Origin: Balanoglossus misakiensis | Lineage: Eukaryota; Hemichordata | Direction of reading: 5' to 3' | NCBI GenBank assembly: GCA_040954595.2 | Contig: CM082594.2 | Location: 11,904,001-11,968,000 of the forward strand | Length of the DNA: 64,000 bases | Notes under the pieces: generated by a model | Database searches by the model: none | Seen by the model: only the letters and a program-made list of their open reading frames with translations | What the model was told of the DNA's origin: nothing | Shown here: positions 35,301-48,094 of the stretch, one piece after another | Layout of the letters: each line of letters begins with the position of its first letter | How positions within the stretch are numbered: position 1 is the first letter of the stretch | Made by a program: the position numbers and the translations under genes

Positions 35301-37449
35301 TATATAAACAAAAATAAGTATCACTGTTTCTGCAGTATCAATTCCAAAAATCTTAAGCTTGCAATGAATCAAATAATATCATGCTCAATGCAACCTCGCA
35401 TGAGAATGTTTACCCAGGCAATACGGCAGTTACTGGAACGCCTGATGGCCTTTGATATTTTATCAGACTATGAGATAATGAACAAAATAAGAATACATAT
35501 AAAGAAAAATGAACACAAAAACCATTAAGAGATTTGAAAGGAAGATGTCTTATCAATGTTGAAACAAATGGAAATATAAATATAACATGCTGAGATATAC
35601 CCTATGCCATATTATTTAGCTCATTTCATTGATTCGCCAATGAAATAATGTAAAATTTACACTTTACGTTTTTATTGAAAAACATTACTTGGACTTCACA
35701 CGCACGCTATCTGCATCATAATCCACGCGTGTTTTGGGCCCGTTGTGCTCAGAATAAGGTAAATACTGAATCCATCTTTCTATCATTCCCGCCGGACGAC
35801 TTATTTCGGCTCAATAATTGAAGCCACTCTTTTGCTCCAAACATGCGCATTATTTAGATTGGGGGTTTAGCTGCGTGCGGTAAAAAATCAAATGGAGGAG
35901 GAATGTTCTTCTTATGTACTTCTTATTATTTCGGCTGCGGGATGAGCTTGGGGTTTTAATTTTCCATATACTTTGCGGCATTAGACGCGACTGGCTGCTT
36001 TTTGCAGGTACTTATACATTTGGTTCGATTTGACAGTCAGCTGAAAACTAGATTTACATCAAAATGATGGATCCCATCCTTACCCGGTTATTTAAATCAT
36101 GCAGTCACTTCAGAAGAAGTAAAGTTCTTACTTTCATATCAGTGACTGTCATCGGGCTACTCGACGATTGGCGCCATCTGTTTTTTTTAAGTTCCCTATG
36201 CAAACTGCTGATGACAGAACTTTCGGACATTTGTTTATTCTGTCGACGAGATAATATGTTAATCCTTTGATGTAGCTGAGATACATTGCTCTTTGCAAGC
36301 TGCTTCAAATTGATGACCCGAAGGGCTTTCTTCCAAACTAGAAACTATGAGAGGAATGGAACCAAGAGAGGAATGGAACCAACAAAAACGTACATTGTGG
36401 TTCAATAAACGAATCCATATTAATTCTTACCACTTCCAATCATAGTTTTTGAAAGTATTGTGCGAATACGATGTGCCACTTAGCCTATTGTGTACATAAA
36501 CAGGCACATCGTGTAAATTTACTTCCCGTACGGATAGGGACCGTTCTATTTTCCTTCTTAATATATGTGCTTGATGAAAAGAGCAATGCGAATGAAGGGC
36601 AAAAAAGCATGCACAAGTTCAGTGCGATAGATACATGTCATTGATGACCGATGCTATCAATCCCACAATTCCTAGATTTATGATCAGTTATGTTGTTGAT
36701 GTCACCGCACAGAACTAAAAAATATTCCATTGGTTGTCCTCTATCGCGGATGCAGTCAATAAACTCATCACACAATCAATTATATTTTATTAGGGCCTAA
36801 TTCTAGTTTAAAAGGAACGTTCTGTGCCCGAAAGCATATGACAATGCAATTTTGGCCTACTCTAGTCACTGATATACTGTTATACACGACAGGCCCTTGT
36901 TGATAACATGGTTAGGCATCAAAAATGAGTCCACAATTTACGATTTTCTAAGACAAACCGCACCTCTATCCACTTGATATTTCTTTTGAAATTGGAAGGG
37001 TTCCAGCGAGTGTAGCATGGGTTCTCCCCTTGCTTTGATTTTAATCTGTGGCGGAATTAGATTGCATTTCCAAGGGGGATAACCTTCCTTACATTTAATT
37101 AAGGTATTGACCCAGGGCATCTTGCATGTAAAGCTTGTTGGGCAATTTGTAATAAATATTTGTTACGGTATTACCGTAACTACGGTCCAATTAAAACTCT
37201 GATACCAGCCTATCATAAAATGAATTCGTCAAATGATGAAAGTCACTAACATCATTCAGAGAGCGAGTACGATCCTTCGCACATGTAATTGTTGTTAAAC
37301 ACTCCCAGAGACAGGTAGGCCTAGACTGCAATATATACACACGCTTGAACGCCAGCGAGTGTATTGGAGACGAACCGTCCGCGTTCCAAGATTGTTTTAT
37401 TCGCATTACATTTATCTGTACATATATAGGAACCTTCGCTGTTTCGTGA
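29376..37449. other. Long noncoding stretch after LBD 2
   Basis: About 8 kb with no recognised exon. It includes a diverged tandem pair around 31594-31680 (GATAATTTGAA twice in similar context) and a perfect tandem 17-mer at 36349-36382. Open frames are short and without motif. It could be intron of LBD gene 2. Confidence 0.5.
36349..36382. repeat. Perfect 17-base tandem duplication
   Basis: GAGAGGAATGGAACCAA occurs twice back to back. Confidence 0.9.
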
Positions 37450-37517
37450 GTCACTAGACTCACTCATCAGGAGACTAAACTGGCCAGTTTAGTCCCCTGA
37501 TGAATGAGTCTAGTGAC
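37450..37517. repeat. Fold-back hairpin, 34-base arms
   Basis: The left arm starts GTCACTAGACTCACTCATCA and the right arm ends TGATGAATGAGTCTAGTGAC. The centre is CTGGCCAG with essentially no loop. The arms are nearly perfect complements. Such compact palindromes are usually remnants of fold-back or MITE elements. Confidence 0.85.
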
Positions 37518-37840
37518 ATTTTCCTTCAAAATCGAACAAGTGTGCTTCGTCAGCTCAGCGGCACACTGCATGGGAACCAGGCTACACTGTACACACACCG
37601 CCTCCTTCACTCATTATCGGTCTGAAAAACATTGCATACCGTATATATGGTGTAGGGGATTTCAACATAAAACCGCAGATGAAAGGACATCCGCGGTTTC
37701 AACAGAACATGAACTTTATGTTGTGAACCACATTGTCGGAGAACAAATAACTGTAGTGTTATTATTTGAACTAAACACATGTAGTTTCTGCAACGCCAGG
37801 CGGATCCTGAGAGAGATCCCTTTCACCCAATCAGGCGCTT

Positions 37841-37960
37841 GCTTTACTTTTGTCCAATCACAGTGGACTTTGATCGCTTTGATATCTTCCGACAAAATGT
37901 ATCTGGTTTTCTTGGTGTTTTCTATTGCGCTCGCCTGATGTGTTTTCTATTGCGCTCGCC
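37841..37960 (+). repeat. Dispersed duplicate A plus 25-base tandem pair
   Basis: From CTTTACTTTTGTCCAATCAC through AGTGGACTTTGATC to GTGTTTT, this stretch resembles 38571-38640 (TTTTGCCCAATCAAAGTGGA and onward). At its end, GTGTTTTCTATTGCGCTCGCC occurs twice with a 25-base period (37915 and 37940). Confidence 0.65.
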
Positions 37961-38400
37961 AGGTGTCGAATTACACTTGTCTAGTCTGTCAGTTTCCTCT
38001 CGTTTTGCTGTAGCTAGAGCGGTGTTGACGTGTTCGTCTTTATAGCAATTTAACCGATGAATACACGACATTTAAAAATGATTTTCTCTGCCGAGACCAG
38101 GATAAGATGTCTGACGAAGAACAATAAGTTGTCGAACGACCAAATTGTGGCGACAAGATGGCAAGCTGAAACTCAAGCGTCGGGGATAACGTTCCCAAAT
38201 GTCAAAGCGTTTCAACCGAGTTGTTCTTTTGTGCAACGAACAAGGCCGAAACATACATGCTACCCGCTGCATTGAGCATACAAGTCATGCAGGATGTCAC
38301 AAGCGTCTGCTGACTGAGATATTCGAAAGAAATGACCATATCAGTATCACTTGACTACATGGCAAGTCAGGCTACCAAATAGTTCGTCAACGAACAACGT

Positions 38401-38501
38401 AGCTCTGGACTTACACGCTGTTTGGGTCTACGCTGCTCTCTCCGTCCCCACAGCATGCACAGAGAGCAGCGTAGACCCAAACAGTGTATAAGTCCAGAGC
38501 T
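38401..38501. repeat. Fold-back element, 41-base arms with short loop
   Basis: The left arm begins AGCTCTGGACTTACACGCTG and the right arm ends CAGTGTATAAGTCCAGAGCT. The inner arm sequence GTTTGGGTCTACGCTGCTCT is exactly complementary to its partner. The spacer is 19 bases (38442-38460). Confidence 0.88.
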
Positions 38502-38570
38502 ACGAACAACGCCAACACATCTCGACAGACAACGAAGAAAACAGTCGCGCTACACATGGAGCTACCACAG

Positions 38571-38640
38571 GAGTTTTACTTTTGCCCAATCAAAGTGGAC
38601 TATGACATCTTCTACCAAAATGTAAGTGTTTTTGGTGTTT
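38571..38640 (+). repeat. Dispersed duplicate B (partner of 37841)
   Basis: It shares TTTTACTTTTG, CCAATCA, AGTGGACT, ATCTTC, CAAAATGTA and TTGGTGTTTT in the same order with 37841-37921. The two copies flank the fold-back at 38401, so the intervening DNA may be one composite element. Confidence 0.6.
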
Positions 38641-39001
38641 TGGTGAATTGCAATTTTCTGGAATTTTCCTCCCAGATCTGCTTAAGTTCGTCAATATAAA
38701 AAACTAAACGTGCTCTTTGCAAATATACAATTCCTGTCGGATCTGTGTAAGTCAGACTCTTTAGCAACCTTGCTCATTTAAATACCAGGACACACATATC
38801 GTGCAGAACTGGGGAGAAAGAACAAGAGAAAACTGTGAACAAAGGGACAATTTTGAGTTTGGAGTTGAGTACATGACTGAGACTGGGCAGGTCATGCATA
38901 AGGGAGCACAACAACGATGGAATTGTGTTTTTCCTCAAGTGGTCACCCATACAAGGTTTTACATTGTTGGTAAGTTTGTTATATTGTCTTCTGGTATGGT
39001 G

Positions 39002-39144
39002 CATAGACTACTTCATGGATAGGGTATCTGCAACGCATAATGGTATAATTTGCGTTCAACATGGCAGCTAGTATATATGGCTACAATCAGAACGCAAACC
39101 GTCCCACAACCCCCTGCGTTATTCTATCCATGAAGTGGTCTATG
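39002..39144. repeat. MITE-like element with 21-base terminal inverted repeats
   Basis: The left end CATAGACTACTTCATGGATAG is the reverse complement of the right end CTATCCATGAAGTGGTCTATG with one mismatch. Total length is about 143 bases. No open frame inside matches a transposase. Confidence 0.7.
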
Positions 39145-39277
39145 ATTATTGTATATGCTAGAGAGGAGTCAAAGTTCGTTCACCTGGGCTACGTTATAGC
39201 GCTACAGAGTGACTGTCTGTCCTGAATCTGCTAAAGTGAGGTTTTGGACATTCGAAGACACAGTATTATCCCCACAG

Positions 39278-39508
39278 ATCAGCACTGCGCTGGTGAAATA
39301 CGGTAGGTGCTTTGGTGACGCAAAATTTTGCCTCGTTCTTGGGTTGCAGCAGGCGACATTGGATGAACTCAAATCGATATGCGTGCCATTTCTGATGAGA
39401 AAGAATGATTTTCATTTAGCATTGTTACTGTTAGGCGACATTCGAGAAATTTCCTCTGGTAAAAAATGGGGGCAGCCATACAAGTTGTTCTCTCCCATGT
39501 GTGTCTGA
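39278..39508 (+). CDS. Possible death-domain-like terminal exon
   Basis: An acceptor (TTATCCCCACAG ending 39277) precedes 76 codons and a TGA (39506-39508). The peptide includes ISTALVKYGRCFGD, then LVLGLQQATLDEL and RKNDFHLALLLLGDI. The layout (helix, LGL, then a xxxIDxI-like turn, then a leucine-rich helix) recalls death domains, but the usual tryptophan is missing and the similarity is by eye only. It may be a terminal exon, a decayed exon or chance. Confidence 0.25.
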   Translation: MSTALVKYGRCFGDAKFCLVLGLQQATLDELKSICVPFLMRKNDFHLALLLLGDIREISSGKKWGQPYKLFSPMCV

Positions 39509-41985
39509 GATGAGACGTGATTGTTCTGCTCGTGTAAAATTTCATCGTTCAGAACTTTTTGTACTAGTGTTACAAAGAAGATATTGATGAGGAATTCCTG
39601 AAGTCATTATCAAACAATAGAGATGAGTAAGCTGTAATGTGACAGCAATGAAAATAGGTTGAGTAATGCTTAAGTCGGCACTCTTCCCACTGTAGTTATT
39701 TTTACAGTAAAATATTGATAAAATATAAAATAGACAAAGGGACATTGTGTGTTTAGATGTAATGAAGTTACCATATGGAGTTAAAAAGAAACACTATGAC
39801 AGCAGAGTCTTCTACAATTTCTCGATACAAACAACGGATGTGATAAACTATGTAATACCCCTAGGTAGTCCCTTGTCGTAATATCACGTATGCATTACAC
39901 TCCGCTGCACATTAAACTGTAGCTCATTTGCCAGTCTCAGTTCAATACGACTGATTGAAGTAGTAAACCATTACTGGGAAGACAGCTTGAATTGTGTTGA
40001 TCGCGAATCTTGGCTACATCGATACGAGAGAGAGAAAGAGAGAGAGATACACTGACACTAAAGTAAGCAGAGAGATCAAGGACAAGGAAAAATCAAATTA
40101 TGTATTTAGTATACACATTGACAAAATATTCAATTTTGGAACTGATCTTCACAGAGAACAAATTATCCTTTATTGCATCCTTTTGTATGTTTCTGCGAGC
40201 TTAACCAGAGGTTGGTGATAATTTCCTTTTTCTCACTAAAATAATTGAATTTAGTCCAAATTCAATTAATCTTTCCATCTTCATTTTGTATTTTCCACGT
40301 GAGATCTGCCTCACAAGGTATTGGTTTGTAAAGTGAACGAACTGGCGGCAGAAGTCAATTTCGTGTCAATGTCAACTTCCGTCAACCAAAACTGCAATGT
40401 TTCCAAATCTCAACATACCCCAATTATTACCCGTTGAACATTTTAGAGCCTATGAATACTGCAGAAAATGTAAAATGCCCGTAAGATCACACAAAAAACT
40501 AGAGTGGGTGGGTAAAATTGCATCGTAGTATGAACTGGTATACAGAAATAAAAAAATAAGAAAAATGAAGTCATACCTAATTGATTTAACATTGATAAAA
40601 GTTAGTGTTATCCATTATATTTGTTGTATTTTGTTAAGGATGTGTGAATATAATTGCTGTTATAATGACAGAGGTCATGTTGCAGTCAAATTATGTCAGT
40701 CATGATTGATATAAATCTCCAAAGGTCATTGAACTTCTTCCTTTAATCATCTGTGTCCATAGACATAAAATAATTATGAAAAGCAAAATATAGGGTTCCC
40801 TCTCTCCCTGGGGAAAAGTGTTAATACACTATGCAGTAGTTTATTATGTTGTTAGTTCAATGTGTTTTATCTGTATCGTTCTCCAGGAGATAGCTGGTTG
40901 AGTATTCATAAACCTATTGTGACAGGACAGCTGAGTCACTTTGACTTTAATTTTGAACTGCACAAGAGACTCTTGAACCTATGAGCAAATGCACAGAATT
41001 ACATTTCAAATTGGGCAGAGACGTCTTGAGACATCCACTTAGCCAAAATTATTGTAAGTTTAAAAAACAACAACAAACACTGAAAACTATTGATCTAATT
41101 ACACCCCTAATGATTTAGTTTATAATAGGTAAACTATATGTAACAAATACTTTGAATGGTAAATGTATACTAGCCTGAAGGAGTTTTATCTTGGATGTAT
41201 AAGAGTCCTTAGCTGTTATTACCCCCACGTGGCAGTAATGTCTTTCAAACAGCACTTTATATTCCCCTGTTGCGAAACAGACCAACTCGGTGATTAAGTC
41301 TAGGCATGCCAAAGGGCAGTTTGCCATGAATTGTTTTCTGTTTCCCTTTTAAAGGCACAGCAAAGAGTAAACTTTTAGGTATGGGTTACATTATCTACAA
41401 CCCCAAAGTCAACTGTATGTGAACCAGGGAGTAAACCAAGTCAGTCAGCAGAGTCAGTATGCCCTATTACTTCTGTGCTCTTTCATAACTGCTCAGTAAC
41501 ATAGCTGAGTAACATTCATACTTGAGACTACAAACATAGCAGATAACCATCTGTTTGGTTGTATGGTGACTGTGTTCATAATGGATTTGTATTGATCTCT
41601 CTGCCTTTCTTAATTGAAAGGTAAGGCCAGGAAAATGTGAGTTGATTTGAAACTGTTAGCTTAGCCTCCAGACAACAGCACTTTTGTGTTGTCAATGAAA
41701 AGATTCATTACAATCTCCCAGCTACGCATTTACCATGCATCACCCAATGCATCAGTGTTTTTATCTTAATCTATGACAAAAAAAATTGATAATCTGTCTC
41801 CTTGGCAAAAACCCAACATTAACTTATTTAAAGGCATAAACCTGAAATTTATCTGCAACCCCATTTAAGACATGTAATAGTGGTTCTTGCAAGGATTTTG
41901 CTATTAATCTTGTGTATGTACATGTATTCTGCCACAAGGAGATTGATCAATTTTTCACATCTAACAGATATGTTCGATGAGGAGA
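39509..41985. other. Noncoding stretch
   Basis: About 2.5 kb, AT-rich; only the GA tract near 40025 stands out. No exon recognised. Confidence 0.5.
40025..40047. repeat. GA-rich simple repeat
   Basis: GAGAGAGAGAAAGAGAGAGAG, an imperfect (GA)n tract. Confidence 0.85.
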
Positions 41986-41989
41986 CAAG

Positions 41990-42590
41990 CGTCGGGTTTC
42001 ATAAAAATTTTTATTGTTAAAAACTTGTTCTACCAACGTTTCGATCCTTCACTGAGGATCTTCTTCAGGGATCTAAAACATAGCAAAATGTCATTGAGTA
42101 TTGTATAAATAAAGTCGGAGACAAAGTAAAAACAGTCGGAACTGCAGTGGGACATGCGGACAAAAAATGAGACTCGAGTGAAATAGAACAACAACTTGTA
42201 AAACGGAGTGATAAAAATAAATGTAAAGAGACAAGACAAAAGAAACTTACTCAGCAGTGATGTTCGAATGTGGTCTGAATAAAGACAAAGAGGACTCCTT
42301 AGTATGGGAGGAAAAACCAAACGGACTGCCTAGCAGTAAACAAAGACTACAGGTGGTGGGAAAAATGTGAATGAAAGAAAAAAGTTCTACCAGTCCTTTT
42401 TGTTGATACCAGTGGGTGAAAGGGTACCGAGTGCATTAATAATTTTGAGTTCCAGTTGCTTTCTTATTTTGTCATGTCTCGAATATACCTTGCACAGACC
42501 AGTGAATTGGAAATGGTCAATGTTGTGATCAGGTTCATAGGGTCCTGGAAGTGATGAGCGGTATTTCCATGGAAACGTGCAGAGTCTGTA
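41990..42590 (-). mobile_element. GIY-YIG retroelement remnant (Penelope-like), 3' end
   Basis: Read on the minus strand, the element enters near 42590 in coding sequence and ends in a noncoding tail near 41990. The coding part closes at TAG 42389-42387. The tail contains CTGAAGAAGATCCTC, AGTGAAGGATCGAAACGTTGG and an A/T-rich end. The combination of a C-terminal GIY-YIG-associated peptide and a GAAGA-hairpin-GAAACGTT tail is common in animal Penelope-like or related retroelements. The 5' part, including the reverse transcriptase, is absent, as expected for 5' truncation on insertion. The exact family and boundaries are not certain. Confidence 0.65.
42387..42578 (-). pseudogene. Truncated retroelement ORF, C-terminal GIY-YIG-associated segment
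   Basis: The minus-strand frame reads TFPWKYRSSLPGPYEPDHN, then HFQFTGLCKVYSRHDK, IRKQLELKIINALGTL and SPTGINKKDW before TAG. The stretch R-x-x-x-E-x-x-I-x-x-L-x-T-L-x-P-x-G-I/L-N is the characteristic C-terminal signature of GIY-YIG-type endonuclease regions attached to reverse transcriptases in animal retroelements. The frame is intact over this part but has no start and no upstream catalytic region in the window. Confidence 0.65.
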
Positions 42591-43544
42591 TATGTGTTAA
42601 CATACATGTATGATATGTTGTGCAAACATGTATGGCGCCAACTTATTAAAACAGCACATTTGCTTTCCTCTTTTCTGCAAAATTCTTTTATGTTTCAAAG
42701 TTTATCGGTTAACCAACTGAAACGTAATGTCAAACGTTGACATTACTTTGCAACAGTTGGAGTTGCAAGGGAGATTACTGGCGCGAAATCTCAGATGACA
42801 AAAATCACCTAATACATGAATATAATAGACTATTACGTCCATTTCAAGCTTATGTTACAGTGGATACACATTGTGTATATGCAAAAAATGATATCAGAGC
42901 TTTTCAGCTTGCATTACATCAGAGGCTAATCTTTCAGCTGGTAATTCACTTTGGAAGACTGAAATAAATTTATACAAGATACAATTGTAACTCTAACAAA
43001 CTGTAAGTGTTAGTTCTGTTGATGATGTGTTCAATGCACAAACAACCCATTGTTATACCTATGGCCTTGTATTCCCCCTGCCTTGTAACTACATTGAGTG
43101 TGGCACGCTATGGGCGTCATGTTTTCCAATGGGTTGATGATGACATCTTAATGCACATTTTCCTACGCCATCCAGACTCGACTTAAAGCAAACACCTGCT
43201 CATTGACAATTCAGTCCCCACTCTCGTAGGAAAAGGCTATCTAATCCTCTCGCTCTTGGTTCGAATTATTCCATCTAGTAAATGTGAATAATTCACTCAG
43301 CATCAAGCGCCAGATTTTCAGTTTATTCTCCCATTTGATGAGAACAAATATTTGCCGTTTGTTGTATGCCAGTCTAATTCTATCAAACACCAAGGCTGAC
43401 TAAAAGCTTATAAATCAGACTGAGTCGATAGTGTAAATTAGCAACTTGGGCTTTATCCCATTAGGAGTTAAAATGCATTAACTGTGAGGAATGTTTGCGC
43501 GACTGACAACAATCTTAGTTTTCCAGCAATGTTGTGGTTGGAAC

Positions 43545-43800
43545 TTAAGGGAGTATGCAACTTGGGGACAGATCATCAGCAAAATTATAGTCCTACCTTT
43601 CAATTCTTTGCTATATTAAAGTGTGTGAGGGTCTTTTGAAGACGAAGAAGAAAACAAGAATTTAATTGTCAGGCTTTTGAAATGAAATGAAATCACTAAT
43701 TTAAATTTTCTTCATTGAGTTAACACACTAAGATTGTTGACAATTTTGAATTTCAAATTAGAGCCAACTTTGTTCGAACTCATTCAACAATTTCCAAGCC
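43545..43800 (+). repeat. Interspersed repeat family, copy 2
   Basis: It carries CTTTCAATTCTTTGCTATAT, TTAAAGTGTGTGAGGG, GAAGAAGAAAACAAG, GAGTTAACACA and ACAATTTTGAATTTCAAATT in the same order as 21234-21465. Confidence 0.65.
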
Positions 43801-44711
43801 ATGTATCCCTGTATAATATGTGGGGTGTGGGTAATTTTTGCACTCCCCCATAAACTGCGAATGAGGACCTCACATTTGTGTTATATTATTAGAAACACAA
43901 ACAGCGAATGATGAAACCATAATCCATATACTAAATGTGATATTTTAGAAAGCCAAGACAATACACAGTTTTATTGCTGAAACGTTATTATAGCAGTGAC
44001 AAACTTGTGATCCAAATTTTTCATTCCAAGGCATAAAATTGAGGAGAGACACAGTGCTTCCTCTTGCCAGTCGAAGACCTCAGTTGATGGTTTGGCATTG
44101 GACTTTGTGTTTGATTGACTTACGGCAGAAACAAACTCTTACACATGGTTTTATCGCTTTGCTATTTTTGGGGAGTTTGAACACTTGAGGGCGCCCCTCA
44201 CTGTGTACATAATAAAATCTTTCAGTTTGACTTTACATTGTTGTAGACGGATGACAGTGGAATTCACACGTTTTGGTTAATGCACTCTTAGAAGATAGCA
44301 ATATAACTTGTAGACTCATAATGACAACAGCATCTGTATTGGAAGACAGTTAATTTACATTACATGGCGTGCAATATGTGTAATCTGAAAAAGTTACAAA
44401 AGATGATAATTTCATGCGCTATTCAGTCCTCTGGCTTGGAGTCAATCATTTCACTGTTGTCTGAGTGTGATTGATGTTTTGTTTGCATTGAGTGAGGTAC
44501 TGTACATCTTGGCCTGCTTCATTTGAGTTTACCTTTGGGTTGGCTTAGAGTAGATCATAAAAGCTGTAAGGTGTATCTTCTAATTTCTGAAATAAAAACA
44601 GGTGTTATATTATGTACTGTAGTGAACCACAAAGTATGACTAGTAAAGCCTTGTAATAATATCATGGGCAAATAGTGTCTCAAATTTTATCCTGTGTGAA
44701 CCTGGTAATAT

Positions 44712-44760
44712 ATAGGTAAATAGGTAGATAGGCAGGTAGATAAATAAATAAATAAATAAA
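44712..44760. repeat. Tetranucleotide repeat (TAGG/TAAA)
   Basis: GGTAAATAGGTAGATAGG passes into a (TAAA)n tract; a compound microsatellite. Confidence 0.85.
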
Positions 44761-46194
44761 CATGAATGTACTTATTAACATAAAATATTCAAATTCTCTT
44801 ATACTATTTAACAGATGTACAAGTATTCAAGTCTGAAATACAGCCTATAATTTTAAATATCAAAGTCTTTCGGATCATTCAGACTAGTTACAGTGCTATT
44901 TTAATAGCGCTGTTGTGATTGTGAAGCAAAATACACTATTTTAGTTCATGTTATGAAGAAAGATAATTTAAATGCACTCTAGCTCTTTGAACCAGAAGCT
45001 ACTCTACAGTATACTTCATTGCTTTGCAAAGATTCCTTCTTTTGAACCAAGAATTTTTCACTTTTTCGAGACACGTACCGTCAATACTCCGTCTCATTTG
45101 GAAGCATTCCGGAGATCAAGCACCTTTAAAAAGCTGCCATTCTGTCAGAAATATAAGTGCACTATTTCCTGCAGACGCATTCGACCTTCAAATTGCAGGA
45201 AGTCGGGTTCGTATTCAGCACATAGGAGTTACGGTGGCTTGCTTGATTAACCTTCAAGCGACAGTCGACAGCTGTTGAAGTCATCAGCCGAGCCTGAAAT
45301 GAATGTGACACGGGCTACACAACATGGATGAGTTTTTAACCCCTTCAGCTCATTACCACAACATGGGGTCACCTTCAGGGATGATGAAAAATAGATTGCT
45401 CTTCACTCTCATGAAAACATGTCCCCAGTTGGTCGTTATCACATTGTTGCCATGGGTGGCGCTCTTTTTCAGACAGACTCTGGTCTCTGTCCTTCCTCTA
45501 TTCAGTTTGTTTCAGTTGTGAAAAATAACTATTGGCCACATTCACAGTGTCTCCAAACTAAGGCTGTACTAAATGTTTTCTTAGACTGCTTGCAGACTTT
45601 GATTTCTAATTAGCATTGCATGACATGAGTTTGTGAAGAAAAAAAAGGATGTTCCGCAATTTGGAAAGTAATCAATATGGCAACACAAGTACTCCCATTG
45701 TGCAGTCTGTAAACAATAATTGCACAGATTTAATTACAAATTTGCCCACGAGACTCTGTATGCTATAAGTTTAATAACCCTGATGAGAGACTGAAAATGG
45801 CAAATGTCCAGTTTGCAAGATTCTTTCTGTCCCACATGACTACATGTACTCCTTTGTATGACAAGTCTTGTATACATATATGCACAGTTCATTTTGACAG
45901 CGTATTCAAGTGCCCAGCCAATAATGGTAGAGATTTTTAAAATTATATTACCTTTGAAGACTAACATTCCAATTAAAAGAATATAAAGCTGATACCAACG
46001 CTCGGCTCATGACAAGTTCCTTTGTAAAGCTAAAAATATGATAGCGCCCTCCACCGGTTGATATCATATCTTGATATCAGGATGTGTGCTGTTATTGTTG
46101 TTCATATGCTGAAGATTTATTTGGTAAAAATGATGTGAATCACACTTACGATAAAATCATTTTAATAAATAGATATTTTTATAGGACCAAATCT

Positions 46195-46280
46195 CATTCA
46201 TTCATTCATTCATTCATTCATTCATTCATTCATTCATTCATTCATTCATTCATTCATTCATTCATTCATTCATCCATTCA
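46195..46280. repeat. (TTCA)n microsatellite
   Basis: About 19 units of TTCA, nearly perfect, with one interruption (CATCCATTCA) at the end. It is open in all forward frames, so the open frame across it is not evidence of a gene. Confidence 0.97.
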
Positions 46281-48094
46281 GATAGACAAACAGACAGGCA
46301 GATATGAACATACCAACTTTGGCATCCAGACAAACTGTAATGTTAAAACTCGTCATGGAATAAATGACAGAACACTTTTGACTTATTTGATAAGCCATGA
46401 AGCCATCGCTGGATGTTTTGACATGAATGTAGGCGTATTCTTCCATATGTTTTCTTTCTGCAAATACATGATGTGCCTCATGTAGTTTCTAATCCACGCA
46501 GTGAAAAATAAACAGTAGTTGGAAATTGTTAGTCTAAAATTAAGGATCTGCAATCCTGGATACAGCCTTGCAATAAAAACGGCTAGATTCTAGAACAGAC
46601 AAAATAGTCGAATGGTCCGTGGTATTTGATTCAAGGAATGAAGTTGTTAGCAATGTATTCATTTTACATGCATGCACTCATTATTGGATCTAGTTTAGAA
46701 TCATGATGCGTTAGGTCGTCATAACAGTGCTGTGCTAGACGACTAGGAAAAAAGTATTGAGATTATTGAGGTGTTCTGATGAGCGAAAAAGGGTGCTAAA
46801 CCCATAGCTTTGACATTTTGAATAACCATCAACTCAGGCTGACAAGAGTGATTATGCAGTAAGATGAAAGAAGCTTTTCATCTAAGTAATTGAGTAAAAT
46901 TTTACTGTGATCATAATCGTTTGATGTCTGTGTCTGGCAACACCTTTCCTGGGCAAATTGCGACTTGCCCACATTATTGGTTTCCGGTCTCTCACGTAAA
47001 AATTCCTCTGTGAATGTTAAACAGTTTTTGCTCACAAGAATGTAGTCATATTAGCCCATTGTGGGTTAGCTGTGACAATTTAGTGTACGTCGACATCAGC
47101 GATGTGTCAGCTTATCTCTGATGACATAACTGCGACTGTATACTGCAGCTGAGGAGACTGAGGCGAGACGGGTGTAACGTGGGAGGATTTGCATCGGGAA
47201 AATTTCGGTCTTTTGGTAGGACTAATTCGCTTGGCTAAGACTGAGGGGTACCTATACAGAAATTTCTGAAAAAAAAAATAATTTCTCAAAGTTGAAGTTT
47301 AACCTTGTAACCACCTGAAAGGTAACACGCTTTAAGGCTGTGCTCACATGTGTAAAAATTGCCTCTTTGGGTGTATGGTCTGAAATCATGTAACACATTT
47401 TGCCTTATTCATGTAAATCAAAGTCGAGCTGTTTTCGGACAAATTTACGAAGGTAAGAGTCAGAACAGGCACATAATTCTTTGCTCTCAAATTTATAATT
47501 AATGCACTTAACTTTCTTTTGGCCTGATTAATAACGTGATGTAATCACTACTTTACTCAATAAAATGCCAATGATTAGAATTGGTCGTACTCTTTTTTTT
47601 ACATTATTCTTTAAAACCTAATTCATCACTGCCTACGCAGTTCTTATCCCACCGCGTTCCGTCGACCATGCCATCACAAAGTTTTCTGAGACAGTCTGAT
47701 GTTAGATAAGTTTTGAGAATTTCCCAGGGGCGATATTAAAACGCGTTCAAACAAAGATGTACACTTTTTAATAGCAAAAACAAATCAGAATCACGGCATA
47801 GATCATACTGATAGCATCGACAATGCGTTTCAAGAGAGGAGCGAACCATCTCAGTTGATGATCTTGCCAAGTTCTCTGTATACATCTGGCGAATCGATTA
47901 TGCGATAACCAAATACAACGAGGTCGTTCGTTGTGGTGCATGCAAAATCAAAGAGAAGGACTGTTGTATGAGGAGGTATTTCCTAATTAATATAAAATAT
48001 GCACCCAGAAAATCTTAAAGCTTTTCTCATATTTTGCTCAAGGTAACTTTATATTTTTCTCTCTTAATATAGATTATTCTCTCTTAATATTAAG

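Noticed and set aside
37504-37938. 144-codon plus-strand open frame
   Set aside because: It starts inside the fold-back at 37450 and crosses repeat sequence; no family motif.
43255-43275. GGTTCGAATT, resembling a tRNA T-loop (B box)
   Set aside because: No matching A box, acceptor stem or anticodon arm could be folded around it.
46084-46485. 133-codon open frame across the TTCA repeat
   Set aside because: A (TTCA)n tract has no stops in forward frames, so the frame length is an artefact of the repeat.
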